From NCBI RefSeq assembly GCF_047974105.1, contig NZ_JBHYRS010000006.1:1-64000 (forward strand): a stretch of 64,000 nt of DNA. Direction: 5' to 3'. Every line of letters begins with the position of its first letter. Within the stretch, counting starts at the first letter, position 1. A program made the position numbers and the translations under genes. The notes beneath the pieces were generated by a model that saw nothing but the letters and a program-made list of their open reading frames with translations, searched no databases and had not been told where the DNA came from. The stretch is from Mitsuokella sp047974105. Its GTDB lineage: Bacteria; Bacillota; Negativicutes; Selenomonadales; Selenomonadaceae. Below, piece after piece: positions 33,518 to 41,264 of the stretch.

Positions 33518-34205
33518 AAGCAACCGGCGTCAGGACAGGCTCTGCAGGCACCTGCCCCAGCGCTTCCTTTACGGCCGCCGTGAATTTTTGGGCCATCCGT
33601 TCTACGCCCTGGAAATCACTGTGCTTCGCGGGAGCTGTGAGGCTGCTGCCGGCAGAAACAGCGATGCAGCCGGCCTGCAGCCAGGCTGCGATGTTTTCAA
33701 GAGAGACACCGCCGGACGGCATCAGAGGGGCCTGCGGCAGCGGGCCGTGGATGTCCTTAATTGCGCGCGGACCTAGCAGGTCGCCGGGGAACATCTTGAT
33801 GATATCGGCACCTGCGGACAAGGCCTTCGTGACGCCATCCGGCGTCATGACACCGGGACAGCAGGCTACGCGGTAGAGATTGCAGAGCCGGACCACTTCT
33901 TCATCAAAGGTCGGGGAGACGATGAACTTGGCACCGGAAAGAATGGCGAGACGCGCGGAAGTCGGTTCGAGCACCGTGCCGGCACCGATGACAACATCAT
34001 CTATCTGAGCGTATTTTTTCGTCAGCGTTTCGATGGCCCTTGTTGCCTGCGGCGTCGTAAAGGCAAGCTCGATGATCCTGACCCCGCCGGCAATGCAGGC
34101 CTCTGCAGTGCGGATGCCCTCTTCCATAGTGCGGCCGCGCACCACGGCAATGAGTCCTTGCGCTGCAATCTGTTGTAAGGTCCTATATTTTTCAAGATAA
34201 TGCAT
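33516..34205 (-). CDS. eda: 2-keto-3-deoxy-6-phosphogluconate aldolase (KDPG/KHG aldolase)
   Basis: The 229-residue class I aldolase has IELAFTTP (catalytic Glu), CCPGVMTPDG and the Schiff-base lysine in IIKMFPGDLLGP. It splits KDPG into pyruvate and glyceraldehyde-3-phosphate. Length and motifs are normal. AAGGA supports the start at 34205. It is the last gene of the 38440-33516 operon and takes the product of the sugar kinase encoded at 36773. Confidence 0.92.
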   Translation of the reverse strand: MHYLEKYRTLQQIAAQGLIAVVRGRTMEEGIRTAEACIAGGVRIIELAFTTPQATRAIETLTKKYAQIDDVVIGAGTVLEPTSARLAILSGAKFIVSPTFDEEVVRLCNLYRVACCPGVMTPDGVTKALSAGADIIKMFPGDLLGPRAIKDIHGPLPQAPLMPSGGVSLENIAAWLQAGCIAVSAGSSLTAPAKHSDFQGVERMAQKFTAAVKEALGQVPAEPVLTPVA

Positions 34206-34254
34206 GAAGACCATCCTTTTCTTTATAGGATAGAAATTTCACTTAAACTGAGAC

Positions 34255-34809
34255 TCAGGATTCCAGATTGCTGTGCTTCTGGAACGCCGCCTGCTGGCTG
34301 ATTTTCTTTGCCTCAGCGTATTTCAGGCAGATGGCATCAAAGACAATATGGGCACTCTGGTCGAACAGGGAGCCGAGCGGCTGGATGCTCGGAGCTTCTC
34401 CTTCGCGACGGAATTTCGTCGCGGCCGGCACGATGAGAGCCGCATCGGCCGTCTTGGCGAGGTCCCCATCCGGATTCGTGGTCAGGGCCTGTACAAAAAC
34501 GCCCTCTTCTTTGGCCTTCGCGGCCGTCCAGACGACATGATGCGTGCGGCCCGAGCCAGAAATGGCAACCAAAACATCGCCTTTGGCAATGGACGGCGTG
34601 ATGGTCTCACCAATGACGTAGGAGACAGCACCGAGATGCATGAGGCGCATGGCAAAGGCACGGGCCATCAGGCCGCTGCGGCCCTCACCAATCACGAAGA
34701 TGCGCGGCGCTTTTTCCAAGCGGTTTGCCACATTCTCGACATCCTGTTCGTTCATTTTATCCATGACACCAGCGATCTCTGCCAGAATTTTTTTCATTGT
34801 ATTTTCCAT
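34255..34809 (-). CDS. hxlB: 6-phospho-3-hexuloisomerase (SIS domain)
   Basis: The 184-residue SIS-domain protein has IFVIGEGRSGLMARAFAMRL and VAISGSGRTHHVV, close to PHI enzymes, which convert 3-hexulose-6-phosphate to fructose-6-phosphate. It directly follows a hexulose-phosphate synthase-like gene, as in many genomes. GGAAGGA supports the start at 34809; the long upstream frame overlaps hxlA and is not used. Confidence 0.85.
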   Translation of the reverse strand: MENTMKKILAEIAGVMDKMNEQDVENVANRLEKAPRIFVIGEGRSGLMARAFAMRLMHLGAVSYVIGETITPSIAKGDVLVAISGSGRTHHVVWTAAKAKEEGVFVQALTTNPDGDLAKTADAALIVPAATKFRREGEAPSIQPLGSLFDQSAHIVFDAICLKYAEAKKISQQAAFQKHSNLES

Positions 34810-34843
34810 GATGTGAATCCTTCCTATCTTTCTATTTACAGCG

Positions 34844-35467
34844 TTATTTGATGAGGCTGCGCAGGGCTTTTGCTGCAGCGCGCGGGTCTTCCTGCTTCGT
34901 GATGGCCCCGCCGATGATATAGACCTCAGGGGCAAGACGGGCAGCGATGGTGCCAATCGTCTCTTTTTTAATGCCGCCGGCCACGGCCAAGCGGCGTCCC
35001 TGCCAGGAAATATTCTCTGCAGCTGCAGCCTGCCCGTGTTCCTGCACATCCTTGCTCGTATGCAGGCAGAACACGGCATCTGGGAAAGCATCCCTCAGTT
35101 TTCGCTGACAGTCCGGCGTCGTGTTGAGCAAATCGATCATATAGTCTTTTTTGCGTTTCCGTGCTTCTTCTGCCACGAGCTCAATCGTGACCTCAGGGCC
35201 GCAGCCCATGACCGTAATGACGTCTGCGCCGGCATCGTAGGCAATCTTTGCCTCGTAAATGGCGTTGTCGATGGTCTTCGTGTCCGCTAACAGAACTTTG
35301 TCAGGAAACGCCTGACGAAAGGCCCTGACACTTGCCATGCCAAATTCTTTCACGAGCGACGTGCCGATTTCCAACCAATCCACTTCGTCGGCTGCCTTTT
35401 GGGCGATTTTTAAGGCTTCTTCAATGGAAAAGCGGTCAAGCGCGAGTTGAAATTTCGTTGTTGTCAT
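34844..35467 (-). CDS. hxlA: 3-hexulose-6-phosphate synthase-like (OMPDC suprafamily)
   Basis: The 207-residue TIM barrel belongs to the HUMPS family: LALDRFSIEEAL, the acid-lysine motif LADTKTIDNA, VITVMGCGPEVTIE and VAGGIKKETIG. The DTKTxD form suggests hexulose-phosphate synthase rather than 3-keto-L-gulonate-6-phosphate decarboxylase (DxKxxD with different context). With hxlB it would either fix formaldehyde onto ribulose-5-phosphate or make pentose phosphate in reverse. Its start overlaps the MFS gene by 32 bases. Confidence 0.83.
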   Translation of the reverse strand: MTTTKFQLALDRFSIEEALKIAQKAADEVDWLEIGTSLVKEFGMASVRAFRQAFPDKVLLADTKTIDNAIYEAKIAYDAGADVITVMGCGPEVTIELVAEEARKRKKDYMIDLLNTTPDCQRKLRDAFPDAVFCLHTSKDVQEHGQAAAAENISWQGRRLAVAGGIKKETIGTIAARLAPEVYIIGGAITKQEDPRAAAKALRSLIK

Positions 35468-36734
35468 GATTCAGAGCTCCTTCTGCTGTCGTTTTTTTTA
35501 CCGTAAAGACGCGGTACGTGATGGCCGAGGCGATGAGCAGCGAGCAGGCCATGAAGATATAGGAGGCACCGTAGCTGCCCGTATAGCTGTTGAGCAGGCC
35601 GACGAGGAAAGCACCGACAAAGCTGCCAAGTGCGCCGAAGCTGTTGATGAGGGCCATGGCACCGCCGGCAACGTTCGACGGCAGCATCTCCGGGATGAAG
35701 GCGAAGAACGGACCATACGGTGCGTACATCATGCCGCCGGCCAGCACGAGCAGGACATAGGAGATGATGAAGCTGGAGCTGCCGATGAGGAACGAGCCGT
35801 AGAAGGCTATGGCACCGATGAACAGGAACGGCCAGACGAAATCGCGGCGGTTGAGGAGTTTATCCGAGAAATACGAAGCGGCGACCATGCCGATGATGGC
35901 GAGGAGATACGGAACGGAGCTGAGCCAGCCCGTCGTGACGATGTCCATGTTCGGAGCCGATTTCAGGATGGACGGCAGCCACATCATGAAGCCGTAAACG
36001 CCGATGCTCCAGAGGAAATACTGTGCGCAGAGTGCAATGACTTTTTTATTGCGGAATGCTTCGCGGTAATTCTTGACCGGCTTGATGCCCTTCTGTTCGG
36101 CTGCCAGTTCTTCTTCAATGGCATCGCGTTCTTCTTTTTTCAGCCATTTTGCCTGACGCGGGTGATCGTTGACCAGTTTATACCAGACAAACGCCCAAAT
36201 CAAGGAAGGAATGCCTTCGATGATGAACATCATGCGCCAGCCAAAGAGATGAAGGAAATAGCCCGAAACGATGGACATCCAAAGGACGGTGACAGGGTTG
36301 CCGAGAATGAGAACGGTATTCGCGCGGGAGCGTTCTTTCTTCGTGAACCAATGGCAGAGGAAGACGAGCATGGCCGGCATGACGAAACTTTCGACTACGC
36401 CGAGCATGAAGCGGACAATCATCAGCTGGGTCGGGTCCGAAAGCATGCCCGTAGCGGCAGCCAGGAAGCCCCAGAGAATCAGCGAGACAAAAACCAGTCT
36501 TTTCGCGCTGCGTTTTTCCGCATAAGCAGCACCCGGGACCTGGAAGAAGAAGTAACCGAGGAAGAACAGTGCACCGAGCAGCGAGGAAACGGCCGGCGTA
36601 ATCATAAGATCCGAGGCCATGCTGCTGGCTGAACCGAAGCTGAAGTTTGCGCGGTCCAGATAGGCCAAACTATACGTAATGAATACAACAGGCATCAAAC
36701 GATACCATCTTTTTGCACTTAAAACCTTTGCCAT
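35436..36734 (-). CDS. MFS sugar-acid transporter (ACS family)
   Basis: The 432-residue protein has 12 predicted helices and the anion:cation symporter marks YLDRANFSFG near residues 25-34 and GYFFFQVPGAAYAEK. Relatives carry galactonate, glucarate or hexuronates. Its place between the epimerase-kinase and the KDPG aldolase genes supports a sugar-acid substrate such as KDG or a hexonate. Confidence 0.88.
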   Translation of the reverse strand: MAKVLSAKRWYRLMPVVFITYSLAYLDRANFSFGSASSMASDLMITPAVSSLLGALFFLGYFFFQVPGAAYAEKRSAKRLVFVSLILWGFLAAATGMLSDPTQLMIVRFMLGVVESFVMPAMLVFLCHWFTKKERSRANTVLILGNPVTVLWMSIVSGYFLHLFGWRMMFIIEGIPSLIWAFVWYKLVNDHPRQAKWLKKEERDAIEEELAAEQKGIKPVKNYREAFRNKKVIALCAQYFLWSIGVYGFMMWLPSILKSAPNMDIVTTGWLSSVPYLLAIIGMVAASYFSDKLLNRRDFVWPFLFIGAIAFYGSFLIGSSSFIISYVLLVLAGGMMYAPYGPFFAFIPEMLPSNVAGGAMALINSFGALGSFVGAFLVGLLNSYTGSYGASYIFMACSLLIASAITYRVFTVKKTTAEGALNHDNNEISTRA

Positions 36735-36772
36735 GGAAATCTCATCCTTTCATTTTTCCCTAACCCCTATTT

Positions 36773-38440
36773 TCAGGCAATCCTGGCGTAAACGGCATTC
36801 ATATAATCTCGAAGAACCGGCCTTGTCGGCAGGCCGTCGCTGTCGCCGGGGAACTGCACGGCCAAAGCGCCAATCGCATTGCCGCGCTGCAGTGCCTCAA
36901 GCTCCGTACAGCCTTCCAAAAGAGCGCTGACCGCGCCGACGGCAAAGCCATCGCCGGCACCGACCGTGTCGACCACCTTGACGTTCTGCACACCCGGCAT
37001 CATGCCGCTGCGTCCGTCTTTGGCCTTGAAGAAGGCCCCTTCCTTACCGAGCTTGATGATGACGAGCTTCACGCCGCGTTTCAGATAAAAGTCGGCGATG
37101 GCCTCAGGCTCTTTGAAACCAGTAAGGATTTCGCCCTCATGGATGCCCGGCAGAAACCAGTCGGCAAGGGCCGCGGCTTCATTCGTGACGCGAACCATCT
37201 CTTCGCGCGAAGACCAGAGATTCGGACGCAGATTCGGGTCAAAGCTGATGCTTAGGCCCGCGGCTCTCGCGGCCTTCAGCATCTGAAAGCCGTACTGCCT
37301 GGTGTTTTCGCAAAGAGCCAGCGGAATGCCCGTGGCATGCAGATGGTCCATGCCCATCAGCATATCCGTCATGCCCTCACATGGGATATGGCGGAAGGCC
37401 GCGAATTCGCGGAAGTACTCGACTTCGGGGTCTCCGTGTGTCGTATGCGATTTCAGCTGAAAGCCCGTTGGCCATTTGTCATCGGTAGAGACAAAATTCA
37501 TATGGATGCCTTCTTTTGCGAGGGCCTTCTTGATGAAGCGTCCCAGCGAATCCCTGCCGACGCGGCTGGCAAAATACGATTCGTAGCCCAGACGCGCCAT
37601 GCCGGTCGCAACGTTCGTTTCCGCACCGGCCACGAACTTGCGGAACATCATCTGGTCGGCCAGATCGCCTTCCGACTGTGCCGTAAACATGACCATCGGT
37701 TCACCAAATGTCAGGAATCGTTTCATTTTCTTCTCTCCTCTCAACTGGCTGAGCCAGAACTTACCTTCTTTTGCGGGGTCCTGCAGCGGAAATTCCACAG
37801 CGGCCAGCGCGTGCCCGCGGCAGCGGCTGAACCAGACATCATCTGCTTTCACCGGGATGCTGTCCCAGCCTGCCGCTTTTTTCCGAACCCCTTTGATATG
37901 GACGTAGGTGATGTATTTTTGCAGCATTGCATACGCTTCATCTGCGGACTCCCCTACGGTCTGCCAATTGCCCGTGTCAAACGTCATGGCTGCAAGCCCC
38001 TGCGGCAGCTGCAGGAAGAAGCGGGCAAAGGCCTTAGCAGTGCCGCCATGCAGGGCAAGTTGGCTGTTTTCCACCAGCAGGCGGCAGGGCAGCTTCTGCA
38101 GGATGGCGACAAGACTTTTTGCATCCATCTGCTCCGGCGGATTGCCCAAGCCGAATTTGATGAAGCCAGCACCAAGGCTCTTTGCTTCTCTGGCATAAAG
38201 CTCGAAATCCGGATTTATCCTGCCGTCCTGCCAGAAATCGGCTGGTACGGAATAAACGACGGGACTTAAGTTTTTTTCCCGAAGCAGCCGGCCCGCCTGC
38301 TGGAATAAGCTTTCCTCAGGTTCCAGCCGCTCACGCCGGATTTCAATGCCATCAGCGCCCAGCGCTGCAATTCGTTCGATGTCTGCCTTTAGTCCGGCCT
38401 GATCAGGAAAAATCAAGGTCGGGAGAATCAATCTTGTCAA
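36773..38440 (-). CDS. Fusion: sugar-phosphate isomerase/epimerase-like barrel + PfkB (KDG-type) kinase
   Basis: The 555-residue frame joins two proteins. Residues 1-237 are a xylose-isomerase-like TIM barrel (GADGIEIRRERLEPEES, FGLGNPPEQM, VHIKG). From Met239 (MKRFLTFGEPMVMF) follows a complete ribokinase-family kinase with DTVGAGDGFAVGAVSALLEG near its C-terminus, of 2-keto-3-deoxygluconate-kinase type. At the junction an intact ribosome site and ATG (37726) remain, so a 317-residue kinase can also be made alone. The kinase would feed KDPG to the aldolase at 33516. The barrel's substrate is unknown. No stop separates the halves. Confidence 0.85.
   Translation of the reverse strand: MTRLILPTLIFPDQAGLKADIERIAALGADGIEIRRERLEPEESLFQQAGRLLREKNLSPVVYSVPADFWQDGRINPDFELYAREAKSLGAGFIKFGLGNPPEQMDAKSLVAILQKLPCRLLVENSQLALHGGTAKAFARFFLQLPQGLAAMTFDTGNWQTVGESADEAYAMLQKYITYVHIKGVRKKAAGWDSIPVKADDVWFSRCRGHALAAVEFPLQDPAKEGKFWLSQLRGEKKMKRFLTFGEPMVMFTAQSEGDLADQMMFRKFVAGAETNVATGMARLGYESYFASRVGRDSLGRFIKKALAKEGIHMNFVSTDDKWPTGFQLKSHTTHGDPEVEYFREFAAFRHIPCEGMTDMLMGMDHLHATGIPLALCENTRQYGFQMLKAARAAGLSISFDPNLRPNLWSSREEMVRVTNEAAALADWFLPGIHEGEILTGFKEPEAIADFYLKRGVKLVIIKLGKEGAFFKAKDGRSGMMPGVQNVKVVDTVGAGDGFAVGAVSALLEGCTELEALQRGNAIGALAVQFPGDSDGLPTRPVLRDYMNAVYARIA
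37724..37740 (-). promoter_or_regulatory. Internal ribosome site and start codon of the kinase half
   Basis: GAGGAGAG (complement of 37733-37740) sits six bases before the ATG at 37726 within the fused frame. It shows the kinase was, and may still be, an independent product. Confidence 0.75.
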
Positions 38441-38469
38441 GAGAAACCCTTCTTTCTAAATCATTCAGA

Positions 38470-38493
38470 AATCGATTAACGCAATCGATTAAC
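38470..38493. promoter_or_regulatory. LacI-type operator, tandem, at the operon promoter
   Basis: Two copies of the palindrome AATCGATT 13 bases apart, each followed by AAC, lie 30 bases upstream of the operon start at 38440. The same GCAATCGATTAAC word recurs at 38586 and 39651. Confidence 0.7.
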
Positions 38494-38585
38494 AAACAGG
38501 ATAAAAATAAAATTCGAAGTGATATTCGAACAAATACGCGTTATTATTATTTTTTCGATGCTATAAAAGATTGTGACAATTTATA

Positions 38586-38597
38586 GCAATCGATTAA
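38586..38597. promoter_or_regulatory. LacI-type operator, single copy
   Basis: GCAATCGATTAA between the operon promoter and the 3' end of the lacI-type gene. With 38470 it could allow looping. Confidence 0.6.
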
Positions 38598-38626
38598 CAA
38601 AGAGGGGAAAAAGAAGCAGCTCCGTA

Positions 38627-39634
38627 TCAGAGGGAGTTGCGAATCGTCAAAGTACAGGGAAGCTCCTGCAGCGCGGGTGCAAGCCCCGGCTGCCCGATGC
38701 GCTCCATCAGCCTTTTGACGCAGGCACAGCCCAGTTCATAAGAGGGTTGATGAATGGCTGTGATATCAGCGAGTTCCATCCAGTCCCAGTCATCGAAGCT
38801 GCCGACACCGACATCGCGGGGATACTGCACGCCAAGTGACTTCAGGGCTTTTAGAACCTGCAGGGTCATCACGCCGTTGCTGGTCAGCAAGGCCAGCCTG
38901 CCGGACTGATTCAGAAACCCTTTCAGCTGTTCTTTTAACAAGTCGGGCTGCTTGAGGTCGATGACGTATTCAAGCGGCTCCTGCCCGAAGAATTCTCTGC
39001 TGTACGTGTGATAGGCCTGACTGCGCCGTATGCGGGTATCGAAGTGACGCAGCGGCGCGGTGAAGTACCCCACACGCTCATAGCCTTTTTCCTTCATACA
39101 GAGAAGCATCTGCCTGATGGCTGCATCATCCTGTGTCCGGAAGGCGTCTAAAATTGGCGGATTGCCCAAAGGACGCTCGGCAAAAATGACGGCCGCGCCT
39201 TCCCTGGCAAGTTCCCGAAAGAAGGCTTCGTTCTCACCGGACTGGTGCACGATGATACCATCTACCTGTTGGTCCATCATGGAACGAATTGCACTGCGTT
39301 CCCGATGAGGATCTTCATCCGTGTTGGCCAGGGTCATGGAATAACCATGCTGACGGCAGGCATCGCTGATGCCCTTGGCGAGAATCGAAGAAAACGGATT
39401 GGCGATATCGGCCACGACAAACCCGATGATCTTGCTCTGCTGCATCTTGAGACCGCGGGCCATCTTATTCGGACGGTAGCCTGTCTCCTTGATGATGCCG
39501 GCGATCTTTTCACGGGATTTTTCCGACATGTATTCGTACTTGCCGTTCAGATACCGGGAAATCGTCGTCGTTGAGACATTTGCCCGTTTGGCAATATCCG
39601 CAATGGTGATGCTGTCTTTTTTTCCTCTTGGCAA
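38627..39634 (-). CDS. LacI family transcriptional regulator
   Basis: The 335-residue protein has a LacI helix-turn-helix (TIADIAKRANVSTTTISRYL) with hinge and a periplasmic-binding-protein-like sensor domain. It is upstream of and on the same strand as the sugar-acid operon. The start is probably TTG at 39634: AAGGAG lies nine bases upstream, whereas the ATG at 39643 abuts that site without spacing. Repeated AATCGATT operators in front of it and the operon suggest repression of both. Confidence 0.9.
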   Translation of the reverse strand: MPRGKKDSITIADIAKRANVSTTTISRYLNGKYEYMSEKSREKIAGIIKETGYRPNKMARGLKMQQSKIIGFVVADIANPFSSILAKGISDACRQHGYSMTLANTDEDPHRERSAIRSMMDQQVDGIIVHQSGENEAFFRELAREGAAVIFAERPLGNPPILDAFRTQDDAAIRQMLLCMKEKGYERVGYFTAPLRHFDTRIRRSQAYHTYSREFFGQEPLEYVIDLKQPDLLKEQLKGFLNQSGRLALLTSNGVMTLQVLKALKSLGVQYPRDVGVGSFDDWDWMELADITAIHQPSYELGCACVKRLMERIGQPGLAPALQELPCTLTIRNSL

Positions 39635-39650
39635 ATCTCTCATCTCCTTA

Positions 39651-39676
39651 GCAATCGATTTACGCAATCGATTAAC
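39651..39676. promoter_or_regulatory. LacI-type operator in the lacI leader
   Basis: Two AATCGATT words 14 bases apart (GCAATCGATT-TAC-GCAATCGATT) just before the ribosome site of the lacI-type gene, a sign of autoregulation. Confidence 0.7.
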
Positions 39677-39890
39677 ATCGTTTACACGTATATTACACCA
39701 CAAACGAAGCGAATCAGCAAGAGCGAAATACATGTAAGAAACAAAATATCATCCTATATCCTTCATTTTTCAAGCTTTTTCTCTCATTATCTTCTATTTA
39801 TTATTTATTATCGTGCAAACCGAAACAATATTGTTCATTATCATTTCTTTACAACAATGGTCAGCATCACCATGCCGCTGCTCCCTGTAT

Positions 39891-40418
39891 TCATTTGACG
39901 GCCATAGCCTGTGGGAACTGCTCGGGCAGAAAGCGCACGAGCGGACGATATACGGCGAGGAAAAGTCCGACTTCCATTGGATAGCAGATGATATTCTTGA
40001 TAAGGCGGCTCAGAAAAATCGCTGAAGCTGCCTTATGGTAGAAGATAGTCAGCCAGAGCGTGTTGAGCCCCAGATGGATGAAAATCATGACAAGGAAAAA
40101 CGGCACGCAGGCGCGCCAGATCGTCACGCGATGACGATGAAAAAACCAGCCATAGACAAATCCTGTCAGAAAACCGGACACGAGAAAGCCGGGGAAAAAG
40201 ATGCTTGTGCCGAGCAGGGCCGTGCCGATAAAGTCAGTCGCTGCCGCCACGAGCCCTCCCTTCCACGGGCCGTACATCGCGCCGTAAATGGCGATGGGCA
40301 AAAAGCCAAACGTCACGCGCACAAACGGCGTCTGGATGGCGAAAACATACGAGAACAATACGGCCAGAGCCACCGATACACCGGCATAGACCATGGCCTT
40401 CACGGAAAATTTGGACAT
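39891..40418 (-). CDS. folT: Folate-type ECF transporter S component (FolT-like)
   Basis: The 175-residue membrane protein has five to six helices and the S-component N-terminus KAMVYAGVSVALAVLFSYV, then VRVTFGFLPIAIYGAMYGPW. It binds the vitamin and docks on the shared EcfAAT module, which is not in this window. Assignment to folate rests on the family pattern and on the THF riboswitch in its leader. The ribosome site (AAAAGGAAGGT) sits in a small hairpin. Confidence 0.85.
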   Translation of the reverse strand: MSKFSVKAMVYAGVSVALAVLFSYVFAIQTPFVRVTFGFLPIAIYGAMYGPWKGGLVAAATDFIGTALLGTSIFFPGFLVSGFLTGFVYGWFFHRHRVTIWRACVPFFLVMIFIHLGLNTLWLTIFYHKAASAIFLSRLIKNIICYPMEVGLFLAVYRPLVRFLPEQFPQAMAVK

Positions 40419-40512
40419 AAAAAAAGACCTTCCTTTTGAATTCCCGATTCATTAAATCGAGGATCTCTGCAGCGTTGCCGCAGCAAGAAAAGCCTTTTTG
40501 ATTTCCATATCT

Positions 40513-40612
40513 GCAGCAGCGGGATGCAATGCCTGTACCGCGGCTTTTAGCCTTCGTCCAGATGTCAACTCCCCGTTCATCCGGCACTTTACGCACAGGC
40601 ACTTACTCTGCT
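40513..40612 (-). ncRNA. Tetrahydrofolate (THF) riboswitch
   Basis: Read on the minus strand the leader has the THF-I pattern: GCAGAGTAAGTGCCTGTGCG and TAAAGTG at the 5' side, and ACGAAGGC, GCCGCGGTACAGGC and ATTGCATCCCGCTGC at the 3' side. These match the known class in order and in the conserved GCATCC strand. It lies about 95 bases before folT. No T-run follows, so control is probably at translation, through the folT ribosome site. Confidence 0.8.
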
Positions 40613-40735
40613 TTCTATTTTGTTTTTGCATCGATGTGTTCAGTATAGCGCAATCGGCGACAGGAAACAAGTCCGTGTCTGACCAGCTGACAACCTTCTT
40701 TCTGTTATTTTGCTAGAGTTCCTCTGTTCTGAAAG

Positions 40736-40807
40736 TCAGTCCGTCGTGAATTTCCCGAGCAGGCAGAGCGTGAACATAATGATAATACCCCAAATTACGA
40801 TAGCCAT
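40736..40807 (-). CDS. 23-residue membrane peptide, twin A
   Basis: A 72-base frame with a perfect AGGAGG eight bases before ATG. The product begins MAIVIWGIII, is hydrophobic over residues 2-18 and ends with a short charged tail (GKFTTD). It shares its first eight residues and its leader with twin B 194 bases upstream. No known small protein is recognised. Single-pass membrane peptides of this size can be subunits of membrane complexes or toxins. Confidence 0.65.
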   Translation of the reverse strand: MAIVIWGIIIMFTLCLLGKFTTD

Positions 40808-40929
40808 GATAAATTCCTCCTAAGAAAGCTAGAAAGTTCTCTTTTTCACTTGAGAACGTTACAGATGGTTACAAACTGGTCAATTGGCTCAGGCCAGCTT
40901 CTTTTTTGTCCTATGAATCCCGTCGCTTC

Positions 40930-41001
40930 TTATCTTGCAGCGATGTTTCTGCCAATGCAAAGAACAAACGCGATCATGATTCCCCAAATTACGATAGCCA
41001 T
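40930..41001 (-). CDS. 23-residue membrane peptide, twin B
   Basis: Same length as twin A, with GGAGG seven bases before ATG. It begins MAIVIWGIMI, is hydrophobic to residue 17 and ends GRNIAAR. The near-identical start codons and ribosome sites but different C-termini indicate duplication followed by selection on the membrane part. Function unknown. Confidence 0.65.
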   Translation of the reverse strand: MAIVIWGIMIAFVLCIGRNIAAR

Positions 41002-41264
41002 GATTTATCCTCCTATTTATCTCATCAATTTTATTTGTTCATATTATAACATACCATCCGATAAAGTCCAGAGGTATCACGCATATTTGTTAAAAAAATA
41101 ACAATAGGTAACAAGCCGATGGAATCGAAACAACGAAACAAAACAAGCAAATTTATTGAAATTTAGTGATAATTCATGCGTGTGTATATACAAACAGCCC
41201 TGTCCTACTTTTTTGTGTAGAACAGGGCTGACTGTCAAAATGCTGCTGATGCATTTTCTCATGT

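Noticed and set aside
34844..35467. 3-keto-L-gulonate-6-phosphate decarboxylase (UlaD) as the identity of the HUMPS protein
   Set aside because: The DTKTxD motif and the adjacent isomerase gene fit hexulose-phosphate synthase better; no other ascorbate genes are present.
35466..36632. 388-codon plus-strand frame opposite the MFS gene
   Set aside because: Its product is highly charged and low-complexity, as expected of the antisense of membrane-protein codons.
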